A DNA stretch of 64,000 nucleotides from Heterocephalus glaber (Eukaryota; Chordata; Mammalia; Rodentia; Bathyergidae). A program made the translations under genes and the position numbers. Under the pieces are notes generated by a model that had not been told where the DNA came from, did not search any database, and worked only from the letters and a program-made list of their open reading frames with translations. Numbering within the stretch: the first letter of the stretch is position 1; each line of letters opens with the position of its first letter. Location: assembly GCF_000247695.1 (NCBI RefSeq), contig NW_004624784.1:5668655-5732654 (forward strand). Direction: 5' to 3'. Positions 1-12,869 of this stretch are shown piece by piece.

Positions 1-2357
1 GAACTATTGCCACTACTGTTTAAACTCTTCAATGAAATTGAAAGGGAAGCAATACTCCCAAATTCATTCCTGGAAGCAAGAATCACCTTCATCCCCGAAG
101 CAGAGAAAGAAACAACCAAAAAAGAGAACTATAGGCCAATCTTCCTAATGAATATAGATGCAAAATTCCTCAGTAAGATAATGGTAAACAGAATGCAGAA
201 GATCATACACCCTGACCAAACGGGATTCATCCCCGGAATGCAGGGATGGTTCAACATACACAAATCAATAAATGTAATACACTAAATTAATAGAGCCAAG
301 AACACAAACCATATGATCATCTCAATAGATGCAGAAAAAGTGTTTGACAAAGTCCAACAAACATGCATGATAAAAACTCTAGACAAAATTGGAATAGATT
401 ATCTCTATCACAACCTGATAAAAACCATGCATGAAAAACCAACAGCAAATATCATATTAAATGGTCAAAAACTAAAATCCTTCACACTAAAATCAGGAAG
501 AAACAAGGATGTCCACTATCACTCCTCCTGTTCAATATAATTTTGGAAACATTAGCCACAGCAATTAGACAAGAGAAAGAAATGAATAAAAATAGGAAAC
601 AAAGAAATTAAATTGTCATTATTTGCAGATAACACGAAACTCTATATAAAGACCTCAAGAACTCCACCAAAGTCTTGTAGACTTTATATTAAGTCTTCTA
701 GACTTAATAACCAAATTCAGTAAAGTAGCTGGATACAAGGTCAAAACACAAAAATCATAGCCTTCCTGTATGTACAAAAACAATAGACTCACTGAAAGAG
801 GAACTGGAGAAACAACTCCTTTCACAATAGCATCCAAAAAAAAAAAAAAAAAGAGAGAGAGAGAAATACCTGGGAATCAACATAACTAAAGAAGTCAAAA
901 ACCTCTACTCTAAAAACTACAGCATTCTGACAAAAGACATCAATAAGGATAACAGAAAATGGAAAGGCATCCCTTTCTCATTGGTAGGAAGAACCAATAT
1001 AGTGAAAATGGCCATACTTCCAAAACTGCTATATAGATTCAATGCAATGTCACCATGCACTGAAAGAAAATTGAAATGGATTAAAGATCTAAATATTAAA
1101 ATAGGAAATAAAGTAGAAACACTAAACCGGCTAGAAGAGAGGTTAGGTAGCACTCTGGAAGACACTGGCAGAGGAAAAAATTTCATGAACAAAACGTCAG
1201 TTGCCCGTGAACTAGCACAAACAATCAACAAGTGGGATCTCTTCTTATTAAAAAGCTTCTGCACAGCAACAAAAACTACCAACAGTGTGAAGAGACAAAC
1301 CACAATGTGGGGAAAAATTTTTACCAGCTGTTCCTCAGACAAAGGTCTTCTATCTAGAATCTATAAAGAACTTAAAAAAAAAACAAACAGACCTCCTAAA
1401 TTTAAAGACCCAATCCAAAAACAGGCATCTGAAATAAAGTCATTTCTCAAAGAAGTAGAAATAGCAAATAAACAACATATGGAAAAATGTTCAACATCAC
1501 TGGTCATTTGAGAGATGCAAATGAAAACAGCTAATTAATTATAAATTAATTAGCTGAAAATGCAGCTCACCCCAGAAAGAATGGCTGCTGTCAAGAAGTC
1601 AATCATTAACAAACCCTAGTGGGGTTGTGGGGAGAAAGGAACCCTTCTCCTCTGTTGGTGGGAGTGTAGACTGGTGCAACCACAGTGGAAATCAGTATGG
1701 AGATACCTCAAAAAACTAGGATTAGAGGTCCCATCTGAACCAGCTATTCCTCTGCTGGGTATTTTCCCAAAAGAGTTAAATGAATCATAGCCCAGCAATA
1801 TATGTGCACCCATGTTCATAGTGGCTCAGTTTGTAATAGTTAAAACTTGGAAACAGCCAAATTGCCCGTCAACTGGAGCCTAGATAAAGAAAATGTCCTC
1901 TTTTTTTTTTTTTTAATAAAATGGAGTAGTACTTAGTCACAAAGAATGAGAAACTAGAGACTATAGCTAAATGGATGCATATTGAGGCAATACTATTAAG
2001 TGAAATAAATACGACACACATGTAAATACCAAACAGTTTCTCTGGTGTGAGAAAGTGAAAGTGTAAATAAGGATCAAAATGTATAATAGATAATATGAAA
2101 TAGGAAGAAAAGGGGCAAAGGGGAAGAGGAAGTGGGAGGGGTATGGAAAAGGAAGGAAGGAAAGGGAATAAAAATGAGAAAAGGAAAAAATGGAAACAAA
2201 GTCTTTGTCAATAGGGAAGGGTGGAGAGGTTGAAGGGAGGGCAGGGACATGCGGGGGGGGGGGGATAAGGGCCAAGATATATTATGTAAAGGGACAAATT
2301 CCCAATAATGAATGCCTGAATATTGTATACCTAAAATGTACCAATTAATGAAAAAAA
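1..2357 (+). mobile_element. L1 LINE, 3' part of ORF2 plus 3' UTR, internally deleted
   Basis: The first 285 bases encode reverse-transcriptase residues typical of L1 ORF2 ([10 protein letters not shown], then KKENYRPI, then the [12 protein letters not shown] motif). The next stretch gives [10 protein letters not shown] and [13 protein letters not shown]. Further on come GRTNIVKMAILPKLLYRFNAM and the C-terminal KWDLFLLKSFCTA and SSDKGLLSRIYKEL, followed by a purine-rich 3' UTR with a G run near 2251-2262 and a short A-rich end. Frames are broken by several indels and stops. Near 1050 the reading jumps from YRFNAM to the segment before KWIKDLNIK. Compared with the copy at 49.6-52.9 kb, about 400 bp is missing. 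The 5' end lies outside the window. It is inactive. Confidence 0.9.
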
Positions 2358-2546
2358 CTACACTTAAAATGTATTTCTGAATTGCATGACTCTGACATGT
2401 TTATCTGAGTACAATGGAGATATGTTTTAGTGTATTTTATTATGGAAATGAGGGGAAGGGTGAGATTATAACCTTGTATTTTTGCCTCTTAATATAGCCT
2501 GATTAGGATTTACAAGTGATAATTAAGAGACCTATAATGTGATCTA

Positions 2547-2641
2547 TTTTTTTTTTTTTTCCTTCTCAGTACCAGGGATCGAATTTAGGACCTTGTGGTT
2601 GATTGGCAGGCGCAGCACCGCTGAGCTACATCCCCAGCCCT
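2547..2641 (-). mobile_element. ID SINE
   Basis: On the minus strand it reads GGGCTGGGGATGTAGCTCAG, then GATCCCTGGTACT and an A tail (T run at 2547-2560). This is the tRNA-derived ID core with A and B boxes. Flanks 2531-2546 and 2648-2662 look like an imperfect target duplication, so it is an older copy. Confidence 0.85.
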
Positions 2642-3799
2642 AAGGTTTCTAATATGATCTAAACAATAGGACAAACAGAATCTGAGAATTAATCTGCTGC
2701 TGCTTCTTTTGTATGAACACTTCATTTTCAACTGGGTTTGTGAAACCATTTCTGAAAGACAAATGGGGGTTTTAGGACCTTAATCATTTTTTACGAAAGC
2801 TAGAAAACAGCTTTTATGAGCCTAAGGCACAGTAATATCTTTTAATGTTTATTACTAAGGCTTATTTTAAATATGAATTCACTTTTAGGTTCAGTTTTAT
2901 AGGTGCTGTTGCTTCAAGTAAATAAAAAATTCCCCTAAAATTTGGACACCTAGAAATATCTATGTTTATAAGAATTAGAGATTATGATGACTAATACTAG
3001 ACAGTATTTGGATAACCTCAAAGCCTAGTACAGTAACAAAAACACAGTCATGAATTAATTGTTGAATAACCAAATATAATTTACCTTTCAAAGTCCATTC
3101 CAAATGCCATTTCTCTCATTAAAAGTTTCTTTCAATTTGGTTTGTGACCAGAATACTGGAAAAACTTAAGTTCACAAACTGAGGTATCACTTGCATGTTG
3201 AAGAAAATAAATGACGGTAAATTAGAGAATGGAGACCATCAAGAAGTTATTGTAGTCATCTTAGGCAACAAATGTTACATATTCAAGTTTACAGTGAGAA
3301 ATAGGAAAGATAGAAGAAAACACACTTAGAGGTATTAAAAACATAGTTAAAAATTATAAATTAATTAGTTGTAGCAGTATGATAAATATAAAACTGACCA
3401 AGAGAAAAAGAGCCTCATTGCCCAATGTTTATTCATTTTATTTTTCATCTAACATATCTGCTGAACCTCTATATGTGTTGGCATTGGGTTAAACGGTGAT
3501 GACATGGAACAAAAAAACCCCTTATTTTCTACCTTTGTGAAACTTGGAGTACTAGTTGCTGAGTTCAATTTCTAGCAGAGGTTGGAAACTGACGCTCATA
3601 GTCATATTTTTTTTGGCCCATACGGAGTTCTCAAAAACACTTGATTTTGAATACTCAGTTTACTATATTGCCCCTACCACATTTTTACTTCGTTTACTAT
3701 ATCTCCCTGAATCTTAAAAGCATTTTTGATTCTTGCCTGGTGTTGCTTTTTAAAAAAAACTAGCTTAATTTTAGTTATTTTATAAAATTATGATAATTA

Positions 3800-4400
3800 C
3801 GTAAACAAATTTCCATTTTGATAATTTTAAAGTGTATATTCCAGTCTCATTTACTACTTTCACAATTTTTGCAACCATTACCACTGTCTATTCCCTGAAT
3901 ATTTTTATCATCCCTAAAGGAAAACATATATTAAGCAATCACTCCCCATCAATCCTGACCTTGGCCCTCAGCTCCTGGCAACAACTAAATTTCCCTGTTT
4001 CTATGGATTTGCCTATCCTGAATATTTTATAACATACAATATGTCCTTTTTTTCACATAACATAATATTTTCAGGGTTCATCCATGTTGTAGCATTCTTA
4101 GTTCTTCATTCCTTTTTATTGTCAACTAGTATTTTATTGAATGGATGTATACTACATTTATTTACTCATTCATTAGTTGATGGACATTTGAGTTGTTTTC
4201 ACCTTTTGGCTATTGTTAATAGTGTTGTCATAAAAATATGTGTATGCTTTTTTGTTTGAGCATCTGTTTCCAATTCTTTTGAGGCTATATCCAACAGTAG
4301 AACTGCTGAATCATATGTAATTCTATGGTTTACTTACTGAAAAACCACCAAAATGTTTATCACAGTGGCTTTAGCAGTTTACATTTCTACCAGCAATGTA
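3800..4400 (-). mobile_element. Old L1 (L1M-type) 3' end
   Basis: The plus strand shows the reverse complement of the L1 ORF2 C-terminus and 3' UTR: a TTCATCCATGTTGTAGCA-like stretch, TTTATTTACTCATTCATTAG, and GATGGACATTTGAGTTGTTT. These are typical of mammalian L1M 3' ends. It is strongly diverged and 5' truncated. Confidence 0.75.
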
Positions 4401-4652
4401 TGAAAATACTACTTTTAACTCTTCTTTCTTTTTTTACCTCACATAAAATCACTTATGTTTTAAGGATATACTAACTAAAAAACAAAATATCTTAACTCTA
4501 GGTCTTCATAATCTTTCCTACAATTAATTTGTAATGAATTGCCAACTGGTCCCTGCTTTGTTGCTCTCTCTTTTCTCCAATCTATACTACTCCCTTCTAT
4601 CAAATTAATCTTGATTCACAGCACCAATGATCTTAGCAGAAATACTGTCTAA

Positions 4653-4822
4653 TCAGTGTCAAACCTTTTTTCCTGGGCCACAATGAGTGAGGACGAATTG
4701 TCTTGGGCCACATATAAAATAAAATGCATACGAGTAAAAATACTTCCTTTTTTATTATAACACTAAAAAATAAAAAAGAAAGCAAGTGGTCCATGGACCA
4801 CAGTTTGGATGTGCCTGGAACA
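4653..4822. mobile_element. Non-autonomous hAT (Charlie-like) DNA transposon relic
   Basis: It has CCTGGGCCACA and TTGTCTTGGGCCACA blocks followed by an ACATATAAAATAAAATGC-like stretch, as in Charlie-group MER elements. Terminal inverted repeats are suggested by CAGTGTCAAACC at the left and, at the right, a sequence whose complement begins CAGGCACATCCAAAC. Confidence 0.5.
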
Positions 4823-6297
4823 GCCTAGCAAATCCTAGCATCTATTTTATCCTACCTAGTTCTATCAATTAAGAACTCTATTGTTTGTTTAAGGAATAAC
4901 TGAGTCTTAGAGAATTAGGCTAGAAGTAAAGTGGAACAAAAGATATGACAATTGAAGGTATAAAGCCATAGTTAACACCAATTTATATGGTTTATAAGAT
5001 ATTCATGGCTATCTTGAATATTTTGGCATTAAAACCACATTATTTGGAAATCTAGTCTAAAAGCAATTATGTGTTACATTGATGGAGTAAAACATAAGAA
5101 AGTATTGTTAGTTCTCAAAAGTTATCCTGATACAAATCACAGGCAAATTACCAAAAAATTACATATAGTGATTATATCCTGATATGGCAGTATACAAAAT
5201 GTATTATAATTCCACTTTCAAACCAACTTCAACGACTAAAGTTTGAATTGTTTCTTAGATTATGAGAACAAAGCTTAGTGATGATGTTAATACAAGGATC
5301 AAAATGTACTTAGGCAGGATAAGGACTTGGTAGTACAGATGGGACAAATGGCTAAATAAACTGTGAACCAGGTCTTAAAAGCAAGATATGTATACAGGAG
5401 CACTTTTAAATTATTACCAAAATGCTAATCAGAATAGGCAGCATATGTGATATACTGAGATCAACACTCTTGCATCAATTATGATGCTAATAATTCAAAG
5501 ACTAAGGAAACATTTAAAGACCAAGAAAAACAATCATTAAATAAACACAGAACTTAGCAAGATGGAAAAGGGTGTGAAGGTCAGAGATGGATACTAATAA
5601 AGAGTGAGATTCACACACAAAGAAATACTAATTTCAAAGAAGGGAGTAAACTACATAACTTTTTCATAGCCTTGACACAAAAGTTGTTCAATATCTGTTA
5701 GGAACTCATTTAGTACATGGCATTTGACAAGATATTACAAGTGCAGAGAGAACAAACTCTTACGGGAACTGTTTCTGAGGACTTGAATACAATCATGCAA
5801 ACCCCTTATCAGAGAAAAAACCCAAACAAATCTTCAAATTGCCCAGTGAAAATGGCAACTTTTCAAGAAGAACATCTCTATTTCATTATGAATGGATGAA
5901 TAGAAACAGATCCCAACTAAGGACTAGAGCAAACTATAAACCAACTGAGTCACTTTTATGGGGCCTGTTCATTATTCATTATCAACCAAGTAAAGCTGAT
6001 TTTGGTCATCCTGAATTAGAGAACAATGCTGAACATATTCCAACAAATGTAGGATATTTAAATGTGTAGTGATTACAACGTGATATGATCACATACAGGT
6101 ATTTGTTTAGTGATTTAACAATGAACCGAGTTACTAACATGCTTCCCAGACATTCCAATATCTTTAGTGCTTTGGCTCAGGTAATAACTATATAACATAC
6201 ATTAAAAGGAACAAAAGAATTATACCTGATTGAGATTAATTCTATCTATAACTTCAGGATCTGCTGAAGTTAAAATATCAACTAATAACATTTTCTT

Positions 6298-6416
6298 TTT
6301 TATTTAGAGGTGAGGTCTTGCTGTGTTGCCCAGGCTGGTCTAGAACTCCTGGGCTCAAGTGATCCTCAATCTTTATCCCCCTACAGGCACATACCATTTT
6401 GCCAGGCTAAAAATTC
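6298..6416 (-). mobile_element. 7SL-derived B1-like SINE
   Basis: GTTGCCCAGGCTGGTCTAGA and ACTCCTGGGCTCAAGTGATC mark the reverse complement of a 7SL-derived monomer. The right part is degraded (TTTTGCCAGGCT remains of the start), so it is an old copy. Confidence 0.75.
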
Positions 6417-6679
6417 TAATTGGAAAATTAAGAAATATCATATCTACAAATTACAAAGTCTTTAAGACAGTATACTCCTGGTAGTGACCTGAGCTGTCTA
6501 CTATCTCTAGCTCATTTATGCCTGTGGCTATATTTAGGTTAATACATACATGAGGTGATTCTATCCAGTTGACTTATGGCTAACAGAGCAATGTTGGCAT
6601 GGATGGAAAACCTTACTCTCCTGCACAGTACTACCTACACAGTACATTTCAGGACAAGGAAGAACAACATAATGAATGT

Positions 6680-7268
6680 AGTAGTCCCTTCTGATCCATG
6701 GTTTTACTATTCATGGTTTGTTACCTGGTCCAAAGATATTAAAAGGAAAATTTCAGAAATAAGTGGTTTCTAAACTTCACATTAGGTGTCACTCTGAGTA
6801 GTGGATATAATCTTACTCCCTTCCATTCTGTCCTATCTGGGATGTGAAATCATTCTTTTGTCTAGTATATCCATGCAATATACTGTTTATCCTTAGTCTT
6901 GGTTATTAGATTGACTGTTGCTTGTGTTCAAGTAACCCTTGCTATCTCACAATGCCTACATCATTCATCTCATCACACAGGCATTATAACACCTCATATA
7001 GTCACTAGACGGCGATACATAAGTATAGTAAAATAGGTATTTTGAGAGATTGCATTTACATAGCTTTCATTATGGTATGTTGCTATAATTATTCTATGAC
7101 TATTATTAATCTCTTACTGTGCCTAATTCATAAGTTAAACTTTATCACTGGTATGAATATATAGGAATAAATACTGTATGGTGTTCCATACAGTTTCAGG
7201 CATCCACTGGGCGGGGAGGGGGTCTTGGAAAATATTCCCCTCAGATAATAGGGAACTACTATATTAAG
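6680..7268 (+). mobile_element. Internally deleted Tigger1-like DNA transposon
   Basis: The left end TAGTCCCTTCTGATCCATGG with TTACTATTCATGG resembles the Tigger1 terminal region, and the right end has GGCATCCACTGGG then GGTCTTGGAA. Between them are CTTACTGTGCCTAATTCATA and TGTTCAAGTAACCC, both Tigger1 subterminal sequences. The transposase gene is missing; only about 590 bp remain. Confidence 0.8.
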
Positions 7269-8228
7269 ACTTTTTAAAAAAAAAAAATCACAGGAATGAA
7301 CTGACTGAAGTTTCTTAGAGGAAAAAAAAACCTCATTAGAGGTTTTGAAATGAACTTATGGGCATATTCTTGTTTTTGATAAGTTTTAAATGCATCAGTT
7401 ACTTAGACTCTTGGTAAGCAATTTAGAACAGCAATTTGTGAAGATCATTTCCATTTGTCAGAGCCAAAACAGATTGCATGTAGCCGTGGAGCTGAAAAAT
7501 ATATTTGATTTTTGGTAAAACTTGTGAGTCTACAGCTTTCTGATCAACCATGCACTGCTCTGTAATCTTGTATCTCTCTCTCTGTGTCAAAGACCTCACC
7601 TTCATGTAGGTGTCTGGGTTTCTGCAGCTGCTACTTCTTGAAGTAAGAATCAGTGAGATGTTTTGGGGATTTTCACGCTGCTATTATGGAGATCTCCAGG
7701 GGCCTGATAAGAATAATTCTAACTGGTACTTACGAATAAATGATTCTAATTTGGTTTCATGTTAACACCAAATTTTAAGTAACTGATTCTGCAAGGCCAC
7801 TAATTTGTTCAAAACTATATCCAATTTCTGGAAAAATTATCAAAAAAGATATCAAATAAAACTGAGAACATATAAAAGAAGTTTAAATCCAAGGAAGTTC
7901 TAATAAAATGGTCCTGGCCATTATAGAACTAACTGCAAAGATCTACCAGCATTCTCTCACTATAACAGATAAAAACAGACTTAATAAGAACATAAAAGCA
8001 TTTCATAACTAGAGGATATATTTTCTTGTATTCTAGAAAATTCTCCTCCAGTCCCAAGAATGTATCTGGAAAAAAGTCAGAATATGTGATTTGACAGCTA
8101 TTTCATTTTTTAAACTAATATTTTAAAACTGCCTTATATTTTAAAGACCTGAATAAGTACCAAAAAGCCAGGAATGTTTTTGTTTCAATGTCTGGGACTG
8201 AACAATGTGCCTGTCTACCAAACACAAA

Positions 8229-8290
8229 TGTGCGTGCGTGTGTGTGTGTGTGTGTGTGTGCACGGGTGCACCTGTGCGCATGCATGTGCA
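8229..8290. repeat. (GT)n microsatellite with alternating purine-pyrimidine flanks
   Basis: About 15 GT units flanked by GTGCGTGC and GTGCGCATGCATGTGC, giving about 60 bp of nearly unbroken purine-pyrimidine alternation. Confidence 0.9.
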
Positions 8291-9209
8291 AATCCTTGAT
8301 AACTGAGAATTAAGCAGTTAATAAGACACTATTATTATGATCCTAGATAAAGGAACAGACTCCTAAGTCACACACCATGATATGAAATGCTTTTTAAATT
8401 AGTAAACCTTTGATGTTAACTTGCAATATGTTTTAGGTCTCTGATAAAAGCACCCCAAAATTCAAATGGTATCTGAGATTTCTGGATAGTTTAGCATTAA
8501 AATTCATTTATTCTAAATAGACTATAAGCAGTAACATATTAAAAAGATGATTTAGTTTTAGATCAAGCTGCCTTAACATATCTCAAAAGTTTCAGAAAAG
8601 CTTTGCTGAGAAATCTAATTTTGACATTCACCATTTGAAACATTAAAATTTAACACACTTTCAATTTTGAAACAAAACTAATCCCAAGCACTAAAAAAGA
8701 GTTTAAAGTAGGATGTATTCAACCTATACTGTCAACACATGTGCTAAGAGATTTTTAAACAGTAAAGAGAAACAATTCATATTTACTACTGTATAAGAAA
8801 TTGTCTATTTTCTAATTACTAATCCTTTTCACCTTATACTGTCACCACTGGTGCAAATATCTAAATGGAATATGATATAATAATAGAGTATATTTAAAAA
8901 GCTTCAAATTTTAAGTAACTCTTTTTATCCTGCACAACCTTACCATCTTTCATTTCATTTGTCACCCAAACAGGAAACAAAACAAAAATCCTCTCAACTG
9001 ACCAGGCAAATGTTGACTGCCATCAATCTGTATTGAAAAATTGTAATTAGGTATAAAAATGTTATACTGTTAAAAAAAATTTAGAAATCTGCAAGTGTCC
9101 TTCCAGGCAACTAGGTGGTAAAAGTGGGAAGAAGAGGGCTAGGTAGGGAGGAAGACAAGAGATCAAAAAAGTTTCACAGAAGAGTCAGCAAAGATTTGAG
9201 TCTAAGAAC

Positions 9210-9330
9210 TATGTTTTAGACAAAAGAGAAAAACTGTAGCATTAAAATATCAAGTGATTTGCTGAAGGTAACAATATTACATATCACAAAGTCACACCTG
9301 GAACAATGCTATCCTAATGTCCAAAGCAAG
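9210..9330 (-). mobile_element. Possible MIR relic
   Basis: TTGCTGAAGGTAACA and CAAAGTCACACCTGGAACA resemble the antisense MIR core (TTGCCCAAGGTCACAC). It is weak and diverged. Confidence 0.3.
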
Positions 9331-9979
9331 GAGCTTTTCAATCAGGCGTAAACTTTTGAATAAAAGTAGTAGTTCTACTTTTACTTATAGTAAATGATTT
9401 TGCCTACTTTTTCCATTTCTATGGTTGGAACTGGTTGCAAATTTTAAAAACAATTATTTGCTAAAAGGACGCTAAAGAGGGGAAAAATACTACAGTTTAG
9501 TTTTAATATATTACTAGATCTTTTTCTTCTTTAAACATAGAAACCTATATGAAACCTTAAAAAATTATCTTATCCCTGATATATTAGTGGTATCTGACTT
9601 GTACTATGAGCTATAATTACTGGACTGCATATATACTCTATTAATGTGCTACTTAGCAGTGAATTATGTAGTTTATCTTATGTTTTCTACTTTGTGTCTT
9701 GGTGCCATGTTTTCCCAACTGAATGGACAGCTCATGGTGGGCATTTTAACTACAGTGTGTAGCACAGTGAGATCTACGTCTTATTTCTGATTCTTTGATT
9801 CTAGAACTGTGGCTAGTCAGAGGACTCAAACATTTGCAGAAAGAATACCTAACCAGAAGTGTCCTAAGTTTCATTTCTATTTACAAAAGTAAAGGAGAAA
9901 TCACTCTATTTTGATCATTCAGAAACCAAAGTCAAACCCTAAAATTACTTTGGTTTAGAACTGTGGTCATCTTAACTGG

Positions 9980-10193
9980 TGTTTTTGGCCATACTAGGGA
10001 TTGAATCAAGAGCCTTTACACTGAACCACATCCCCAGCCCCTTTTTTATTTTGATTCTGGGTCTCACTAAATTGCTCAGTTGTCCAGACTAGGCTCACAC
10101 TTGCAATCTTCTTGTCTCACCCTCCAAGAGGCTGACGTGCCAACACACCTGGTATTACAAGCCAACATATGCCATCACACCTGGCTGGTCCTA
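9980..10193 (-). mobile_element. Composite B1-ID SINE (B1-dID type)
   Basis: The plus strand begins with an ID-like complement (ACTAGGGATTGAATC, then CACATCCCCAGCCC), then TTTTTTATTTTGA, then an antisense B1 body ending CATCACACCTGGCTGG. Read in sense it is a B1 monomer followed by a tRNA-like ID unit, the arrangement described for sciurid B1-dID SINEs. Confidence 0.8.
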
Positions 10194-10763
10194 ACATTTT
10201 TCAGTTGCAGTTGGGGTTATAGGCAGGGTAAGAGAGATTACTCTCTTTTGGCTGATGATACCACAGTTCCAGTGCACCAGTATAACACAGGGCAAAGAAA
10301 GTAACTAACTCTCCTGGTGGGGGCACACCTACTACCTTTAGGATAGTAGTTGCATCTGTATACCCATGCCAATCTACTTCTGGAATTCTAAATAAAATTA
10401 AAAGAGGAAAGAAAGAATTCTGGAAAGATGAATTTTGACTGCATGCAATTTAGTCCATAGTGGCAGGACTTCTTGAATGATCGAAGTATTCTGAAGTGAG
10501 AAAATCCTAAAGGGTATCAGAAATAAATTAAGTCAATTGTTTTTCTTGTTCAAACTAATAGACTAACTCAGACTTAGGCCATTCAAAGACTTGGGCTATG
10601 TACACTATACAAAAGCATGAGATAAGATGCCCAACTTGGTGTTGGAATTTTAAAATTTTCATGCAAGACAAATATTTCAAGTTTTCTTTTCATAAAGTAG
10701 AATTTGGTATATATATATGTACTCAACAAATTATCTCCTGGACTAAAATCCAAAATGAATTGA

Positions 10764-10886
10764 AGAAAATAAAGAAATGGGCGGATACTGACCAGACTGG
10801 TTTCTGGCATTCCCGTCCACTCGCAAGAAGAAATTTTATTATTTTATCCGAAAAAAAAAAAAAAAGAAAAAGAAAATAAAGAAATG
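10764..10886 (+). mobile_element. Short polyadenylated retrocopy of unknown source, with 16-bp TSD
   Basis: Identical 16-bp copies AGAAAATAAAGAAATG at 10764-10779 and 10871-10886 flank a 71-nt unique sequence (10780-10850) followed by an A-rich tail. These are the hallmarks of L1-mediated insertion. The body starts GGCGGATACTGACCAGACTG and ends TATTATTTTATCCG. It is not ID, B1, MIR, L1, 5S, 7SL, Y RNA or U6. It may be a 5'-truncated mRNA or a small RNA copy. Confidence 0.7.
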
Positions 10887-11739
10887 TTAAAGTACTCACC
10901 CACTGGACATCAGTCATCATCAGTCATGGGGGACCATATTAAAGCATCATATTAAGTCTTTTCATCATTTTCAAATGTGTTTTTTCTCATGTCATGTTTA
11001 AATTATCAAGAGATTCACAGTGATTGCACACTCAGGTTAAATCATAAGTGTCTTAATTCTATTTTACTGACTTTTAAAAAGTAATAAAGGGATACTTATA
11101 AATAACTGGTAATACATGTTAAAGCGTGAAACCAACATATTCAAATCTATACAAAATAAAAACTGACAGCTCAAATAAAATCCAAACCACATTTTAAGCC
11201 ATTTTTCATATAGCTAGAATGACCTCATTCCTTTAGCAAAGTAGAAAGCATGCACTGCATATGTGGTGGTGAAGCTGAGCAAATACACATATGGTCTGAT
11301 TTATTTGCAGCCTCTGAAAACTTTAGTGCTATAAAGTAGTTTCTCTGACCATTCAGAAGTGCTGAAGTAACATTCCGTTAGAGGGACCTTGCTGGAAAGA
11401 GGTTAGTGAGAAAATGCTCTACCAAATTATTTCCAATAAAATTATAATGTACATCAATTCCAGAGGGTTTTGAATCCAGGAGTTGAGAGATTTGAAAATA
11501 AATCTTTAAGTAAAACACAATTAACTTTGAGTGGAAGTTTCATTCTCATTCTTCAGAATTCAACTGGTTATCTTCAGGGAGAACTAGTATTACACAAAAA
11601 AAGAGCCATAGTAACTGCATGTGAGTTAACCTAGACTTACTTTTCTCCCTCTCTTCCTCTCTACCCAGGAAACTAAGTAGACAGCTTTATGAAAGAGAAG
11701 AAAACAAAAGTGGAGTGGCAAGCAAGCTTTCTTCTAGTC

Positions 11740-11990
11740 TGGAACCAGCACCTAATGTTTAAAATAACAGCAGACCCAACCAGGGTCCCTGCCTTCACGG
11801 AATTTATAATTTATTGACTAGCATATGTGAAGTGATTAGAGAACAGAATATTTACACTAGATGGTACCAACTACAAGTACAGTATAGTAGGAAGAGTCAT
11901 TGTATTATAATAAAGGAGTGCTAGGCCAAAATTAAGTGAAATAAAGTTTATTTCTAGGTTATCAATTATTAGAATTGAAATATTGTATGG
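11740..11990 (+). mobile_element. Possible L2-like relic
   Basis: CCAGGGTCCCTGCCTTCACG followed by GAATTTATAATTTATTGAC resembles the CTGCCCTCATGGAGCTTACA block of a widespread ancient mammalian repeat. The family assignment is from memory and weak. Confidence 0.3.
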
Positions 11991-12441
11991 AGAAACAGGA
12001 GTAATATTCACTGTAGTACATGAATTACAGTTGGATTAATTGGGTTTTGGATTGAACACAATGATTTAAGTTCCACAAGGTCAAAGTTTTCTGTCTTGTT
12101 CACTGCTACATTACTAGAAGTAATATAGCCTGGTGATAAGAAATACTCAATATTTGCTAAATGAATTATGATGATGATGTCTATCTTCTTAGGGCCTCAA
12201 AAAAAAAGTCCTTTATAGACAATCATGGATATCTTCTGAAGGATCTGATATTGTCAGAGTTAGCGACCAAGGAAGATGCAGGCCTCTGAAGTGGCTGAGA
12301 GTGCCTGTCTCTAAAACATCACTATTTGATTTGGTGCCTTACAGCTGAGTGGAACTCCTTAGGATTGGCAATGAGAAGACTGAGAAAGAGAGAAAAGAAG
12401 AAGTCCTAATTTATAAATGAGATTTCCTAAGGGTATATGAA

Positions 12442-12526
12442 TTTTTTTTTTTGGTACCTAGGATCGAACTTGGGACCTTGCACTTGCGAGGCAGGCGCCA
12501 GAACCACTGAGCTAAATCCCCAGCCC
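12442..12526 (-). mobile_element. ID SINE
   Basis: The reverse complement of a near-consensus ID unit: T run, then GGTACCTAGGATCGAAC, then TGCACTTGCGAGGCAGGC, then ACTGAGCTAAATCCCCAGCC. Flanks TATATGAAT and TATGTGAAT are a plausible short target duplication. Confidence 0.9.
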
Positions 12527-12869
12527 TATGTGAATGTTTTTATTTCTGTTAGCATCCAGCATTGCCCTAATAACTTGCTGTGAGAGGTTAACAAGTGTCT
12601 CAGACTATCCAGACTTCCCCGACTATCCTACCCTAATTATTCTCTTAATTACTTTTCTACTTTCTCATACTAGATACTTCTAATATTCCTAATCAGAATA
12701 TAAATTCCATGAAAGCAGGAGCCTTACAACTGTATACTGAAAAACATCTGGAAAAGTGCCTGATACATAGACGTCACTAAAATATTTGTTAAATTAGCAA
12801 TTGCCAGGAATAGTTTTAGGGGACAAATGAGACAGACAAACTGTCTATTCCTTCTAGAACCCAGATTTT

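Noticed and set aside
917..1342. Minus-strand 141-codon open frame
   Set aside because: It is the shadow of L1 ORF2 read in antisense.
8229..8290. (GT)n tract considered as a regulatory Z-DNA element
   Set aside because: Such microsatellites are common, and nothing nearby suggests a promoter.
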